The translations under genes and the position numbers were made by a program. From NCBI RefSeq assembly GCF_003315595.1, contig NZ_QNQU01000007.1:203682-267681 (forward strand): a stretch of 64,000 nucleotides of DNA. Direction: 5' to 3'. Numbering within the stretch: the stretch's first letter is position 1; each line of letters begins with the position of its first letter. This document shows, piece after piece, positions 27,445 to 35,925 of this stretch. The notes beneath the pieces were generated by a model. It was not told the origin of the DNA. It did no database searches and worked only from the letters and a program-made list of their open reading frames with translations. The stretch comes from Pedobacter miscanthi. GTDB lineage: Bacteria; Bacteroidota; Bacteroidia; Sphingobacteriales; Sphingobacteriaceae.

Positions 27445-28587
27445 TTACAGGTACTTTTTAGCAATCGCGATCTTCCGCAATACAAAAGCTATTCCCCAGC
27501 TTAAAGTTAACGACAGTAAAAAAACAATTAAAAATTTAAGCGGAACGGGTAAATGTATGGGCAACAAAAAGAACTGTATCCAGGTTACAAATACAAAATG
27601 AAGCAGGTAAATTAAATAGGCATGTTTACTCAATGAATCCCACCAGCAAAAATTTTTAACCAGCAGTTTACTAAACGTAGTGATAAATGCGATGCACATT
27701 AAGGTACAACAAAGTATAAAAAAAGTATCGCCAAGTTGCTGTTTAACTATTTCCCCACTAAAAAATAACATCATTATAAAAGATGCAATAGCCAGCAAAC
27801 ACCATAAGCGGTAGTGTTTAACAACTGATGCGTTTTTAGAGAAAATCCCTTCACTGAGGCTCAATCTCCCCACAGCAGCCCCTATTCCAAAATAGGCGAA
27901 ATATAACAGTAAACGGCTAAGCTGGAAATCGAAAGGGTAAAAACCTGTCCAGCTATAAGGGCCGAAATAAGCAGCCATTGGCAGATAAGCAAGCAAGCCA
28001 GTTAAAAATAAAATCAGGAATAACTTAAAGCCATGCGTTTTTGACTTAAAAACCTCCGACCAGAATAAACCATATCCGGCAGGAAATAAACGATAAATCA
28101 ATGCCGCTAAAACATTAAAAACAAATAATAGCCATAAAAACCAGGGCGGACCAACGGGCCAGGCCTCGGTGGCAAAAAAATCTTTAATATAAGCCCTCAA
28201 ATCAGTACTGTTTTTAGCCAGATAAAATGAAGGAAAATAGGCAAAAAGCATCAATAGGGTTCCGAGTAATAAAAAAGGAATCAGCAACCTGAAAATTTTA
28301 TCTTTAATAAACAAACCTGTTCCTTTTTTATCAATTGCCCGAAAAAAGAAAAGTCCGCCGATTAAAAACATAAGCGACATGAAAAAAGTATCGTTAAAAC
28401 CAACAAAATAGTCAAGAAAAGCCCATCTATCATTATCTACAATAGCATGGGTGGAGAGAATGTAGGCATCTTTATTAAATACCGAAAAAGAAGTATACGC
28501 CAGCGCCGAGTGGTGTGCAACCACCAAAACAGTAATGGCAGAACGCAAATAATCTACCCAAATATTTCTTGAAGATTGACTGATCAT
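27445..28587 (-). CDS. Acyltransferase-3 family membrane protein (OpgC/glucan-modifying type)
   Basis: 380 residues with about ten transmembrane helices. The N-terminus NIWVDYLRSAITVLVVAHHSALAY carries the family's conserved R and the HH pair thought to be catalytic in acyltransferase-3 proteins, and the last helices (LLHFVFVTWIQFFLLPIHLPVPLKF) match the usual ending. Such proteins transfer O-acyl groups to exported sugars or lipids. It is closest in feel to the subset labelled glucans biosynthesis protein. It is 119 bp from the orphan membrane gene and divergent from the YdeI-like gene. The substrate is unknown. Confidence 0.87.
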   Translation of the reverse strand: MISQSSRNIWVDYLRSAITVLVVAHHSALAYTSFSVFNKDAYILSTHAIVDNDRWAFLDYFVGFNDTFFMSLMFLIGGLFFFRAIDKKGTGLFIKDKIFRLLIPFLLLGTLLMLFAYFPSFYLAKNSTDLRAYIKDFFATEAWPVGPPWFLWLLFVFNVLAALIYRLFPAGYGLFWSEVFKSKTHGFKLFLILFLTGLLAYLPMAAYFGPYSWTGFYPFDFQLSRLLLYFAYFGIGAAVGRLSLSEGIFSKNASVVKHYRLWCLLAIASFIMMLFFSGEIVKQQLGDTFFILCCTLMCIAFITTFSKLLVKNFCWWDSLSKHAYLIYLLHFVFVTWIQFFLLPIHLPVPLKFLIVFLLSLTLSWGIAFVLRKIAIAKKYL

Positions 28588-28754
28588 CCGCCTTGCAATT
28601 TAGCCTTATTTTAGCTTTCTGTAAAATTAACATCTTAATCGAAGTTAAAATGCTAAAAAATCACCTTTTATTGTACTGATTATTTGGGAATTATACACAA
28701 CAAACAGTATCTTGAAGTATTAGATAAGAAGGAAAATAATTGCTGATCATTTTT

Positions 28755-29333
28755 ATGGAAGAATCGAAAAACGGTATTGCTGCTTTTTATGCCGAAACAC
28801 AGTTGCATTGGCGCCAGTGGCTTGAAAAAAACCATGAAAAAGAAATATCTGTCTGGCTCATCATCTACAAAAAAGATGCATCGGCCAGCAGCCTTCCACA
28901 CAGCAATGCGGTTGATGAAGCGCTCTGTTTCGGTTGGATAGACAGTTTAACGGTAAAACGCGATGAAAACAGCCGTTATCAGTTATTCTCTAAAAGAAAG
29001 GCAAAAAGCAATTGGAGCGCCATTAACAAAAACAAGGCTTTAACGATGATCGAAAAAGGCCTGATGCATCCTGCCGGACTGAAAATCATCGAAATAGCCA
29101 AAGCCAATGGTATGTGGGATGCCTTAAATGATGTTGAAAATCTGGTTGTTCCGGTTGACCTGAAAAAAGAGTTTGATAAAAATGCAATCGCGTTTAGTTA
29201 TTGGGAAAAATTCCCGAAATCGGTCAAAAAAGCAATTTTAAAATGGATTTCTGAAGCAAAACGCGTCGAAACCAGAATTGCAAGGGTTACTGAAACGATT
29301 AAGTTGGCAGGAGATAATGTGAGAGCGAGGTAG
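28755..29333 (+). CDS. YdeI/OmdA-family protein
   Basis: 192 residues from the ATG at 28755; the upstream TTG at 28740 adds only LIIF-type residues and is less likely. The sequence follows the YdeI family: FYAETQLHWRQWLEKNH, EVSVWLIIYKK, AVDEALCFGWIDS (the conserved core), RKAKSNWSAINK and the C-terminal OmdA part with FWEKFPKSVKKAILKWI-like residues and AKRVETRIARVTET. Members are small soluble proteins linked loosely to stress or bacteriocin protection; no enzymatic activity is established. It is a single gene. Confidence 0.85.
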   Translation: MEESKNGIAAFYAETQLHWRQWLEKNHEKEISVWLIIYKKDASASSLPHSNAVDEALCFGWIDSLTVKRDENSRYQLFSKRKAKSNWSAINKNKALTMIEKGLMHPAGLKIIEIAKANGMWDALNDVENLVVPVDLKKEFDKNAIAFSYWEKFPKSVKKAILKWISEAKRVETRIARVTETIKLAGDNVRAR

Positions 29334-29370
29334 TTTTGAGTCCGGAGTCTGAAGTCTGAAGTCGAAGAGT

Positions 29371-29440
29371 TAAAAAAAGGGGCGTCATCTCAACTGAATA
29401 AAGTGGTCTGGAAATCCTTCGACTCCGCTCAGGATGACTT
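29371..29440. repeat. Short palindromic intergenic element (REP-like)
   Basis: GTCATCTCAACTGAATAAAG and TCCGCTCAGGATGAC form imperfect complementary ends. It lies between the convergent YdeI-like and histidine kinase genes and may end both transcripts. Confidence 0.4.
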
Positions 29441-29513
29441 ATGCAGGGCAACAATAAGTCTATCAATTTGGCCTCAGTTACCGATTAACCATATAAGTAA
29501 GCCTTTTCCAATA

Positions 29514-30734
29514 TTATTTTTTCAGCCGGATTAAAAACGTTGAACCAGATCCCGGTATCGAACTCAGCTTTATAGTACCATTAAGTGTGGCTACCAGATC
29601 TTTTACTGTAGAAAGGCCAATCCCCGTGCCCACGTTATCAAAACGATCGGCGCGGTTCAGGGTAAAATTCGTATCGAATATCTGGTCGTGGTGCTCTTCA
29701 GCTATACCAACTCCGTTATCACAGACTTCGAGAATATAAAAATTTTCTTCTTCGCCAAGCGTAACGCTTACTTCTCCTTTATCCTTATCGTTATAACGGA
29801 TGGCATTGCTTAATAAATTCAAAAGTATTTGCTCAATCGCTATGGAAGAATGATTGATTTCTGTTAATTCGCAATGAAAATCAAGGCTAAATCCTTCCGG
29901 TAACGCCAAAAGATTGCGCATCCTTTCGAAAAGACCATTAACTTTTATCTTTTGTTTTCTCGCAATCAATAAACCAGGCGATTTAGAATAGTCGAGCATT
30001 TCATCCACAAGTGAAAGGAGTGTCTTTGTAGAAGAAATATTAACATCAATGAGCTTTAACGACCTTTCGTTACCGCTTTTTTCTGTATCTGCCCTTAACA
30101 GTTGTGAGGTTAACAGAATGCTGGTTAACGGATTTTTAATATCATGGGCAGCCATAGATGCAAATTTCTGGATCAGCACATTAGAACTCAAAAGTTCGCG
30201 GTTGGCGGTTTCAAGGTGTGTTATCTTTCTTTTAAGTTCAATCTTATCAACCACCTGTTTTGCCAGAGATTTAAGCGCTGCAGTTTGTTCTTCGGAAAGC
30301 TCGTGTATTTTCTGATCCAAAACACAAATGGTACCCAAAGCATGTCCCTCCTCGTTTATTAAGGGTACGCCGGCATAAAACACCAGTTTGGTTGGTCCGG
30401 TAACCATTGGATTATCTGCAAACCGAAGATCTTTGGTAGCATCAGGAACCACCATAATTTCTTCACCCGAAGCAATCGCATGAGTACAAAACGATAATTC
30501 TCTCAAATTTTCGGTAAAATCAGTTCCAATATGTGATTTAAACCATTGCCTGTTTTCATCTATAAACGTGATCAGCGAAATCGGTATTCCGCAAATCACC
30601 GAGGCGATAGTTGCAATAGCATCAAATTCCTTATCCGCTCCGCTATCCATCAAATTATAATGTTGTAGCGAATTGAGGCGGGCAGTCTCGTTTTTTGGAA
30701 GGGGATATTTGGGCATAAACAACTTTTGCGCCAA
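29514..30734 (-). CDS. GAF-domain sensor histidine kinase
   Basis: 406 residues, soluble. The GAF domain spans about 25-165 (LISLITFIDENRQWFKSHIG-like core, SFCTHAIASGEEIMVVPDATKDLRF, GVPLINEEGHALGTICVLD). A short coiled coil (about 166-190) leads to the HisKA box MAAH197-DIKNPLTSI, with His197 as phosphorylation site, then an HATPase domain with the N box (LLNLLSNAIRYN), G1 box (VCDNGVGIAEE), G2 box (GTGIGLSTVKDLV) and the final GSTFLIRL. With no transmembrane helix and no response regulator beside it, it is an orphan cytosolic kinase. The GAF ligand is unknown. Confidence 0.93.
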   Translation of the reverse strand: MAQKLFMPKYPLPKNETARLNSLQHYNLMDSGADKEFDAIATIASVICGIPISLITFIDENRQWFKSHIGTDFTENLRELSFCTHAIASGEEIMVVPDATKDLRFADNPMVTGPTKLVFYAGVPLINEEGHALGTICVLDQKIHELSEEQTAALKSLAKQVVDKIELKRKITHLETANRELLSSNVLIQKFASMAAHDIKNPLTSILLTSQLLRADTEKSGNERSLKLIDVNISSTKTLLSLVDEMLDYSKSPGLLIARKQKIKVNGLFERMRNLLALPEGFSLDFHCELTEINHSSIAIEQILLNLLSNAIRYNDKDKGEVSVTLGEEENFYILEVCDNGVGIAEEHHDQIFDTNFTLNRADRFDNVGTGIGLSTVKDLVATLNGTIKLSSIPGSGSTFLIRLKK

Positions 30735-30850
30735 AGATAAGCTTTATTGAACAAAGTTGGCATTTGATAGGAAGCTGCCAATGCGTTGAACCAAAGGAAC
30801 AATGATCAATTACCAATAATCAATGGACAAGAACCAAATGAACCAATGAC

Positions 30851-31909
30851 CTATTCCATTCCTTCAATCAATGCTTCCATCAGCTCCTTTGCCGAAGTAT
30901 ATTTTAAATTCATTGTGTTCTGTCCGGACCATAAATTGTACATGTCACTTCTGCCCTGCGCTATTGCTGCTGTTCTTAAAGGGCTCATTAAACGTGTTTG
31001 CAGTGGGAAAGGTAATACTTCCGTTCCATAATTTACCGCTTTCGATATCCGGTTGGGCACCATCCTGCCCATTCTGCCGGTTAGCGATTTGGATAATACA
31101 GTATTGGTTACTTCGCCCGAAAGCAGTCTTGCCTTATGCATTGGCGTAGCGTTACATTCGTTGGTAACCATAAAAGCGGTTCCCAGCTGCACAGCATCAG
31201 CCCCCAAAGCCAGGGCTGCACGTATGCCTTTCGCATCAACGATGCCACCTGCCGCAATAACAGGCGTTTTAATTTTCGCTTTAACCTGCTGGATTAATGC
31301 AAAAGTGCCATTCAACGATTCATCAGCTGGTTTAAGGAACGATGGACGGTGCCCTCCGGCCTCAAATCCTGTAGCTACAATGGCATCAACTTTTGCTTCT
31401 TCCAGTGCTAAAGCTTCATCTAATGTGGTTGCCGCCCCAACCATTTTTATACCCAGTTTTCGTGCTTCATTGAGGATTTCTTTCGAAGGAATACCAAAAA
31501 TAAAACTGAAAACGGCTGGTTTCAACTCAAATAGTACTTCTACCTGGTTTAAAAATTTTGAAGGAATATTGCTGTCCAGATCTGGTAAAGGAACACCTAA
31601 TTCGTCGAAAAAAGGTTTAAACCTACTTTTTATTTCGGCAAGCTTTGCAGCAGGATAATTGACCAGACTTTCGTCTACATCATTTACCCAAAGGTTGATG
31701 TTGTAAGGTTTATCTGTTTTCGATCTTACTATTTTATCTGTTGCGATAATTTCTTTGGGTGTTAAGGTATAGGCACCAATACTTCCTAATCCGCCGGCGT
31801 TTGATACCGCCGCTAAAAGATCGGGCGTAGAAAACCCACCTCCCATTGGTCCTAACAAAATGGGGTATTCGATTTTAAGCAGTTCGGTTATTCTGGTTCT
31901 ATTCCACAT
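30851..31909 (-). CDS. Nitronate monooxygenase (2-nitropropane dioxygenase-like) flavoprotein
   Basis: 352 residues, an FMN-dependent TIM barrel. The family features are YPILLGPMGGGFSTPDLLAAVSNAGGLGSIGAY at the N-terminus, IVATGFEAGGHRPSF holding the catalytic-type His, the FMN phosphate loops TPVIAAGGIVDAKGIRAALALGADAVQLGTAFM, and the C-terminal RLMSPLRTAAIAQGRSDMYNLWSGQ. It would oxidise alkyl nitronates or act as an enoyl reductase-like flavoenzyme. It starts 1 bp before the NTF2-like gene ends and closes a five-gene minus-strand string (YceI, tautomerase, SDR, NTF2-like, NMO). The same fold appears in the first synthase of the large cluster at 44-51 kb, but this copy is free-standing. Confidence 0.92.
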   Translation of the reverse strand: MWNRTRITELLKIEYPILLGPMGGGFSTPDLLAAVSNAGGLGSIGAYTLTPKEIIATDKIVRSKTDKPYNINLWVNDVDESLVNYPAAKLAEIKSRFKPFFDELGVPLPDLDSNIPSKFLNQVEVLFELKPAVFSFIFGIPSKEILNEARKLGIKMVGAATTLDEALALEEAKVDAIVATGFEAGGHRPSFLKPADESLNGTFALIQQVKAKIKTPVIAAGGIVDAKGIRAALALGADAVQLGTAFMVTNECNATPMHKARLLSGEVTNTVLSKSLTGRMGRMVPNRISKAVNYGTEVLPFPLQTRLMSPLRTAAIAQGRSDMYNLWSGQNTMNLKYTSAKELMEALIEGME

Positions 31910-31910
31910 C

Positions 31911-32291
31911 TTAATAAATTTTAACGTTCGTTAATAACTTGTTTACAATTATCCAACCCTGTTCGGTCTGATTTAAAGCTAAAAGATCGTAATAATTAAA
32001 ATCAAAAATAGGCAGATGAACTTTGGCAATTGCAATAGAATTGATAATTTCTATCGATAATATTTCCATTTTAAAAGTTTGGTCCAATTCTTTAGGACTT
32101 TTGCGATTGGCCACACCATCCAGATATTCTTCAAGTGTTTTAAAATAGGCCAAACCGTTCACATCTCCAACCACAAGGCTTTTAGGGTGGAATATTTTTC
32201 TGAGCAGGGTGGTATCTCCGTTGTAAACACCTTCAAAATAAGATGATAATACGGCTGCAATTGCATTTGACTGTTCTTTATAATTTTTCAT
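31911..32291 (-). CDS. NTF2-like (lumazine-binding-like) protein
   Basis: 126 residues with the cone-shaped NTF2-like fold. The pattern is AIAAVLSSYFEGVYNGDTTLLRKIFHPKSLVVG (helices and the usual FHP), a middle strand pair, and AKVHLPIFDFNYYDLLALNQTEQGWIIVNKLLT at the end, as in the Lumazine_bd_2 family. The fold binds small hydrophobic ligands; no catalytic residues can be assigned. It sits between SDR and NMO genes. Confidence 0.85.
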   Translation of the reverse strand: MKNYKEQSNAIAAVLSSYFEGVYNGDTTLLRKIFHPKSLVVGDVNGLAYFKTLEEYLDGVANRKSPKELDQTFKMEILSIEIINSIAIAKVHLPIFDFNYYDLLALNQTEQGWIIVNKLLTNVKIY

Positions 32292-32361
32292 GGTTTTAAT
32301 GGTTAAGGTATGCGCAGAAAATCTTTTCTACTGCATACCTGGTTTATAGTTACTGTAATTT

Positions 32362-33108
32362 TTATCCAATATGGTGACCAGCCATATGGCCTCCATCGAG
32401 ATTGATAAATTCGCCGGTTACAAAGTTGCTTTCGGCCAGATAAAGTGCCAGTTCGGCAACATCATGTGTTTCGCCAATACGGTTCAAAAGGTGTAAGCCG
32501 GCCAATGCATCAGCATCGCTAATGCCATTTTTTTCCTGCAACGGGCTTCTGATAATTCCTGGGGCAATACCATTAACACGGATATTCTTTTTGCCAAATT
32601 CTGCTGCCAGCTGTTTGGTTAAGGCATGTATACCTCCTTTACTCGAAATTGGTGCGGTTGCCGGAAAACCACCTATGGCATGGTCTACCAATACCGTTCC
32701 GATGTTGATGATTGCGCCGCCATCCTGTTTCAGCATTTGTGTTATGGCTGCCTGACTGGTAAAAAAAGTACCTTTTAAATTGATATTCAAAAATTGATCG
32801 AGATGCGCTTCATCTACCTCTAAAAATGGCTTTGAAGCGAAAATACCGGCATTGTTTACCAACACATCTACCGAACCAAAGCGTTCGATTGCGGTTTCTA
32901 CCAAAAGTTTTCCGGTGCTGGCTTTGCTGATATCGCCAGCTACCATTGCCAGTTGTTGGTGGGGCCCTAATTCGTTAAAAGTTGCAATAAGGTTTTGTTC
33001 ATTTGCCGAGTTGATCACTACATTGTATCCTTTTTTTAAAAATAAAGCGGCAATGGCGCGGCCGATCCCTGTAGATCCGCCTGTTATAATGGCTGTTAAT
33101 GTTTTCAT
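32362..33108 (-). CDS. Short-chain dehydrogenase/reductase
   Basis: 248 residues, classical SDR. It has the cofactor motif TGGSTGIGRAIA (TGxxxGIG, about 9-20), NNAG in VLVNNAGIFASKPF, the catalytic Ser in NIGTVLVDHAIGG (Thr/Val variation near the usual Ser position; SSKGG with Lys follows) and the ending NFVTGEFINLDGGHMAG. The usual YxxxK is not clear: the segment reads PISSKGGIHALTKQL, with Ser replacing the catalytic Tyr. The missing Tyr suggests altered or lost oxidoreductase activity. It is encoded in the YceI-to-NMO string. Confidence 0.87.
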   Translation of the reverse strand: MKTLTAIITGGSTGIGRAIAALFLKKGYNVVINSANEQNLIATFNELGPHQQLAMVAGDISKASTGKLLVETAIERFGSVDVLVNNAGIFASKPFLEVDEAHLDQFLNINLKGTFFTSQAAITQMLKQDGGAIINIGTVLVDHAIGGFPATAPISSKGGIHALTKQLAAEFGKKNIRVNGIAPGIIRSPLQEKNGISDADALAGLHLLNRIGETHDVAELALYLAESNFVTGEFINLDGGHMAGHHIG

Positions 33109-33113
33109 GATTT

Positions 33114-33335
33114 TTATTGTTGTTTATTTGCTGTTATCCCTTTTTCGCGTAATACCGATACCTGTTCGCCGGCATATCCCCAATCATCCAGTTCTATTTC
33201 CTGGATCACGATGTGGGTTAGTTTTGGATCTTTATCCAGCACTTCGGTAATCAGGTTTGTAATTCCGCTAATTAATGTTTGTTTCTGTTCGCGGCTAACG
33301 CCTTCGCGGGTTAACTCAATTTTTACGTATGGCAT
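33114..33335 (-). CDS. 4-oxalocrotonate tautomerase family protein
   Basis: 73 residues beginning MPYVKIELTREGVSREQK, so the mature N-terminus would be Pro1, the catalytic base of this superfamily. The rest (LISGITNLITEVLDKDPKLTHIVIQEIELDDWGYAGE) fits the beta-alpha-beta tautomerase unit. It lies 5 bp upstream of the SDR gene and is probably co-transcribed. The substrate is unknown. Confidence 0.9.
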   Translation of the reverse strand: MPYVKIELTREGVSREQKQTLISGITNLITEVLDKDPKLTHIVIQEIELDDWGYAGEQVSVLREKGITANKQQ

Positions 33336-33345
33336 AATGTTTAGC

Positions 33346-33882
33346 TTAAATGGTTAACGATGCAGTTAGATTTACGTCGAGCTCAAATTCGTTATAGATC
33401 AACGTATCGCCCAGGTTGGTGAAAAAGTTACCGGATCTGAATTTCATGTTGTATTTGGTACGGTCGACGAAGATTTTACCAGAAGCTGTTAACTTATTTT
33501 CGTCAACTGCCACATCTGCTGCAAAAGTTACCGGATGCGTAATGCCTTTAATCGTCAGATCGCCGGTAATCAAGGTACTTCCTTCGCTGGTTTCATCAAC
33601 GGCTGTGATGCTAAAAGTAGCTTGGGGAAATTGTTCTGTTGCGAAAAAATCTTCAGAGAATAAATGTCCGGCAAACTGTGCATTTGTTGCCGGGTCGGTA
33701 ACATCAAGGATGATGATAGAAGTGGTATCGATGATAAACTTTCCACTGTTAAGTTTACCATCATTTAAGGTTAACGAGCCAGATTTAACCGCTATGGTTC
33801 CGTTATGTGCTCCGGTTACTTTTTTACCGGTCCAGTTGATATTACTTTGAGCGCTTAAAATTTCAAATTTTGTAGTTTCCAT
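33346..33882 (-). CDS. YceI-family lipocalin-like protein
   Basis: 178 residues from the ATG at 33880-33882; the longer frame adds a Cys-rich segment without support. The YceI pattern is clear: TKFEILSAQSNINWTGKKVTGAHNGTIAVKSGSLTLNDGKLNSGKFIIDTTSI-type strands, FATEQFPQATFSITAVDE, GDLTIKGITHPVTF and DRTKYNMKFRSG. The family is a lipocalin-like barrel that binds polyisoprenoid or amphiphilic ligands. No signal peptide is visible, so it may be cytoplasmic. It is the first gene of the string, 54 bp or more after the Crp/Fnr gene. Confidence 0.9.
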   Translation of the reverse strand: METTKFEILSAQSNINWTGKKVTGAHNGTIAVKSGSLTLNDGKLNSGKFIIDTTSIIILDVTDPATNAQFAGHLFSEDFFATEQFPQATFSITAVDETSEGSTLITGDLTIKGITHPVTFAADVAVDENKLTASGKIFVDRTKYNMKFRSGNFFTNLGDTLIYNEFELDVNLTASLTI

Positions 33883-33975
33883 TTTTTTGTTCTGCCAATC
33901 GTTAGTGATTTGACAACACAAAGTAAAGGAGGAAATTTACAGCGCTTAGGTGATCTACATCACATTCTGCAGGGG

Positions 33976-34554
33976 CTATTTTTGAGCGTTATAAAGTCTG
34001 CTCAGGGTTTCTCTCGAAACACCCAGATAAGCGGCAATTAAATGTTTCGGTACCAGATTATACAATTGTGGATAAAGTGCCAAAAGTTCTTCGTAACGGG
34101 CCTTTGTATCATTGTTCATAAAAGATAACAAGCGTTTTTGCGATGCCAGATAACCCCTGTTTGTTCTCCAGCGGAAAAAATGTTCTACCTGATGGATCTC
34201 GCGGCAAAGTTTTTCGCGGTCATCGTTCGAAAGGCATAACACTTCGGCATCGCTGATACAATCTACACTGATGGTGGCACGGGTATGGTTGTAAAGTGCG
34301 CCATAATCAGAAGTCCACCAAGTGGGCATAGCAAACTGCAGGATATACATTTTAATCTCATCGTTGATAAAAAAAGCCTTCAAGCAGCCCGAAACCACAA
34401 AATATTCGTTTTCAACCTTATCCCCTTCGCTGATAATGGCCTGCCCTTTTTTAAATGAAAGTGGCTTAAAATGCGAAAATAAATAATCGAACTGCTCGTC
34501 GGTTAACTGAGCTGTTTTTAAGATGTGCGATTTGAGGATTTCTTTAGCGTTCAA
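33976..34554 (-). CDS. Crp/Fnr-family transcriptional regulator
   Basis: 192 residues. Residues about 1-120 form the cyclic-nucleotide-binding-like beta roll (FKPLSFKKGQAIISEGDKVENEYFVVSGCLKAFF). The C-terminal helix-turn-helix reads LVPKHLIAAYLGVSRETLSRLYNAQK. Ligand-binding residues of true CRP are not apparent, as is usual for this Bacteroidota group. It is encoded directly upstream of, and on the same strand as, the YceI-tautomerase-SDR-NTF2-NMO genes and is their most likely regulator. The stimulus is unknown. Confidence 0.92.
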   Translation of the reverse strand: MNAKEILKSHILKTAQLTDEQFDYLFSHFKPLSFKKGQAIISEGDKVENEYFVVSGCLKAFFINDEIKMYILQFAMPTWWTSDYGALYNHTRATISVDCISDAEVLCLSNDDREKLCREIHQVEHFFRWRTNRGYLASQKRLLSFMNNDTKARYEELLALYPQLYNLVPKHLIAAYLGVSRETLSRLYNAQK

Positions 34555-34768
34555 AACGGATGATTTTAAAGTTTAAAGGTAAGATTTTAGTTTGGCGTTT
34601 GGCGGCTAGCGTTTGGCGTCAGTTAACCGATTTAAACAATTAACCATAGCAATGAACCAATGACCAATGAACTTTTCACAACAATTTAGCAATGCAACAA
34701 TTAACCTTACCAATTCCTAATAAACTAACAAACTTTGTTTTTCAATTTTTAAATGTAACTTTGTTGCA

Positions 34769-35128
34769 TTGAATCATCAAGTTTACAGATATCGCAATCA
34801 GGTTTTAGCCCGTTTATGGGCGTTTATGCTATTGGCGGTATTTTTAAATGCTTCATTAATCGAAAGTTTGCACCATCATGCTGAAAAAGCAAGTTATGGC
34901 AAACAGAAATCCGGTTTTTCGCATCAGCAGTTAAGTTCGGCGAAACTCAAATGTAAACTCTGTGAAGTGGTAAAACACCGCTCGCATTTTTTCGATTTGC
35001 CCTCACCTACTCTTCCTGGATTACCGATAGATCAGCCATTGATCAGATCTTGCATTTACCAACTGAAGCATACTTCTGCTTACCTGTTGTCGTGCACCAA
35101 TAAAGGTCCGCCGGGTTTAGAGGCTTAA
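34769..35128 (+). CDS. Small membrane-anchored His/Cys protein of unknown function
   Basis: 119 residues from a TTG start (34769); an internal ATG at 34823 would remove the basic N-terminus. A hydrophobic segment (LWAFMLLAVFLNASLIESL, about 16-34) is followed by a HHHAE cluster and the motif KLKCKLCEVVKHRSHFF, so His and a CxxC pair could bind metal. I do not know this family. It is the first gene of a plus-strand run with an ABC ATPase, a siderophore-type receptor and two ABC permeases, which points to metal handling; this is inferred. The upstream 200 bp hold only degenerate intergenic words. Confidence 0.6.
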   Translation: MNHQVYRYRNQVLARLWAFMLLAVFLNASLIESLHHHAEKASYGKQKSGFSHQQLSSAKLKCKLCEVVKHRSHFFDLPSPTLPGLPIDQPLIRSCIYQLKHTSAYLLSCTNKGPPGLEA

Positions 35129-35214
35129 TTCAAGTCCATTTCATTTCATTTTTCAACAAATTCTTTCTTGTTCATGCGCAACCAAGTTTGGTATGCGCCT
35201 ATAAGCTTATATTT

Positions 35215-35910
35215 ATGCTTCAAGCCATTTCATTATCCAAAAGTTATCAATCTTACCAGGCTTTAAACCAGCTTAATTTAACCGTTAACCCTGGCGAGGT
35301 ATTCTGCCTGCTCGGCCAGAACGGTGCGGGAAAAACTACCACCATTAATTTATTTTTAGGTTTTATTGAACCCAGCGAGGGGAAAATCCTGATCAACAAC
35401 AAAGAAATCGCATCTCATGATGATGAACGCCGTAAACACCTGGCTTACATCCCCGAAGTGGTGATGCTTTATGGTAACCTTTCGGCCCTCGAAAACCTGG
35501 ATTACTTTTCTAAACTGGCAGGTTTTAACTACGATAATCAAAGTTTGACCGGCTTTTTAAACCGCTGTGGCTTACAGGAAACTGCCCACCAAAAACATTT
35601 GTCAGGTTTTAGTAAGGGAATGCGCCAGAAAGTGGGGATCGCCATTGCACTGGCCAAAAATGCCAGTATTATTTTAATGGACGAGCCTACAAGCGGACTG
35701 GACCCAAAAGCTACAGCCGAATTTACCCAACTGGTTAAACAACTGGCTGCAGAGGGCAAATCGATCTTAATGGCTACGCACGATATTTTTAACGCGGTAA
35801 ATGTGGGTTCGCACATTGGTATTATGAAACAGGGCGAACTCATCCACACCTTAAAGGCCAGTGATATTACGGCTGCTGATCTTCAGGAATTATACTTACA
35901 AACCATTTAA
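35215..35910 (+). CDS. ABC transporter ATP-binding protein
   Basis: 231 residues from the ATG at 35215 (MLQAISLSKSYQSY), preferred because the typical NBD begins here. Walker A is LGQNGAGKTTT (about 35-45), the Q-loop lies in AYIPEVVMLYG, the signature is LSGFSKGMRQKVGIAIAL, Walker B is IILMDEPTSGLD, and the H-loop is MATHD. This is the ABC-2 exporter type of ATPase. Its membrane partners are probably the two permeases encoded 2.5 kb downstream, with a TonB receptor gene in between. Confidence 0.92.
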   Translation: MLQAISLSKSYQSYQALNQLNLTVNPGEVFCLLGQNGAGKTTTINLFLGFIEPSEGKILINNKEIASHDDERRKHLAYIPEVVMLYGNLSALENLDYFSKLAGFNYDNQSLTGFLNRCGLQETAHQKHLSGFSKGMRQKVGIAIALAKNASIILMDEPTSGLDPKATAEFTQLVKQLAAEGKSILMATHDIFNAVNVGSHIGIMKQGELIHTLKASDITAADLQELYLQTI

Positions 35911-35925
35911 AATCAAATTCATTTC

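Noticed and set aside
31053..31658. 201-codon plus-strand ORF
   Set aside because: Antisense shadow of the nitronate monooxygenase gene; low-complexity composition and no independent signals.
30851..31909. Free nitronate monooxygenase as a member of the synthase cluster
   Set aside because: It is 12 kb away, on the other strand and inside an unrelated operon.
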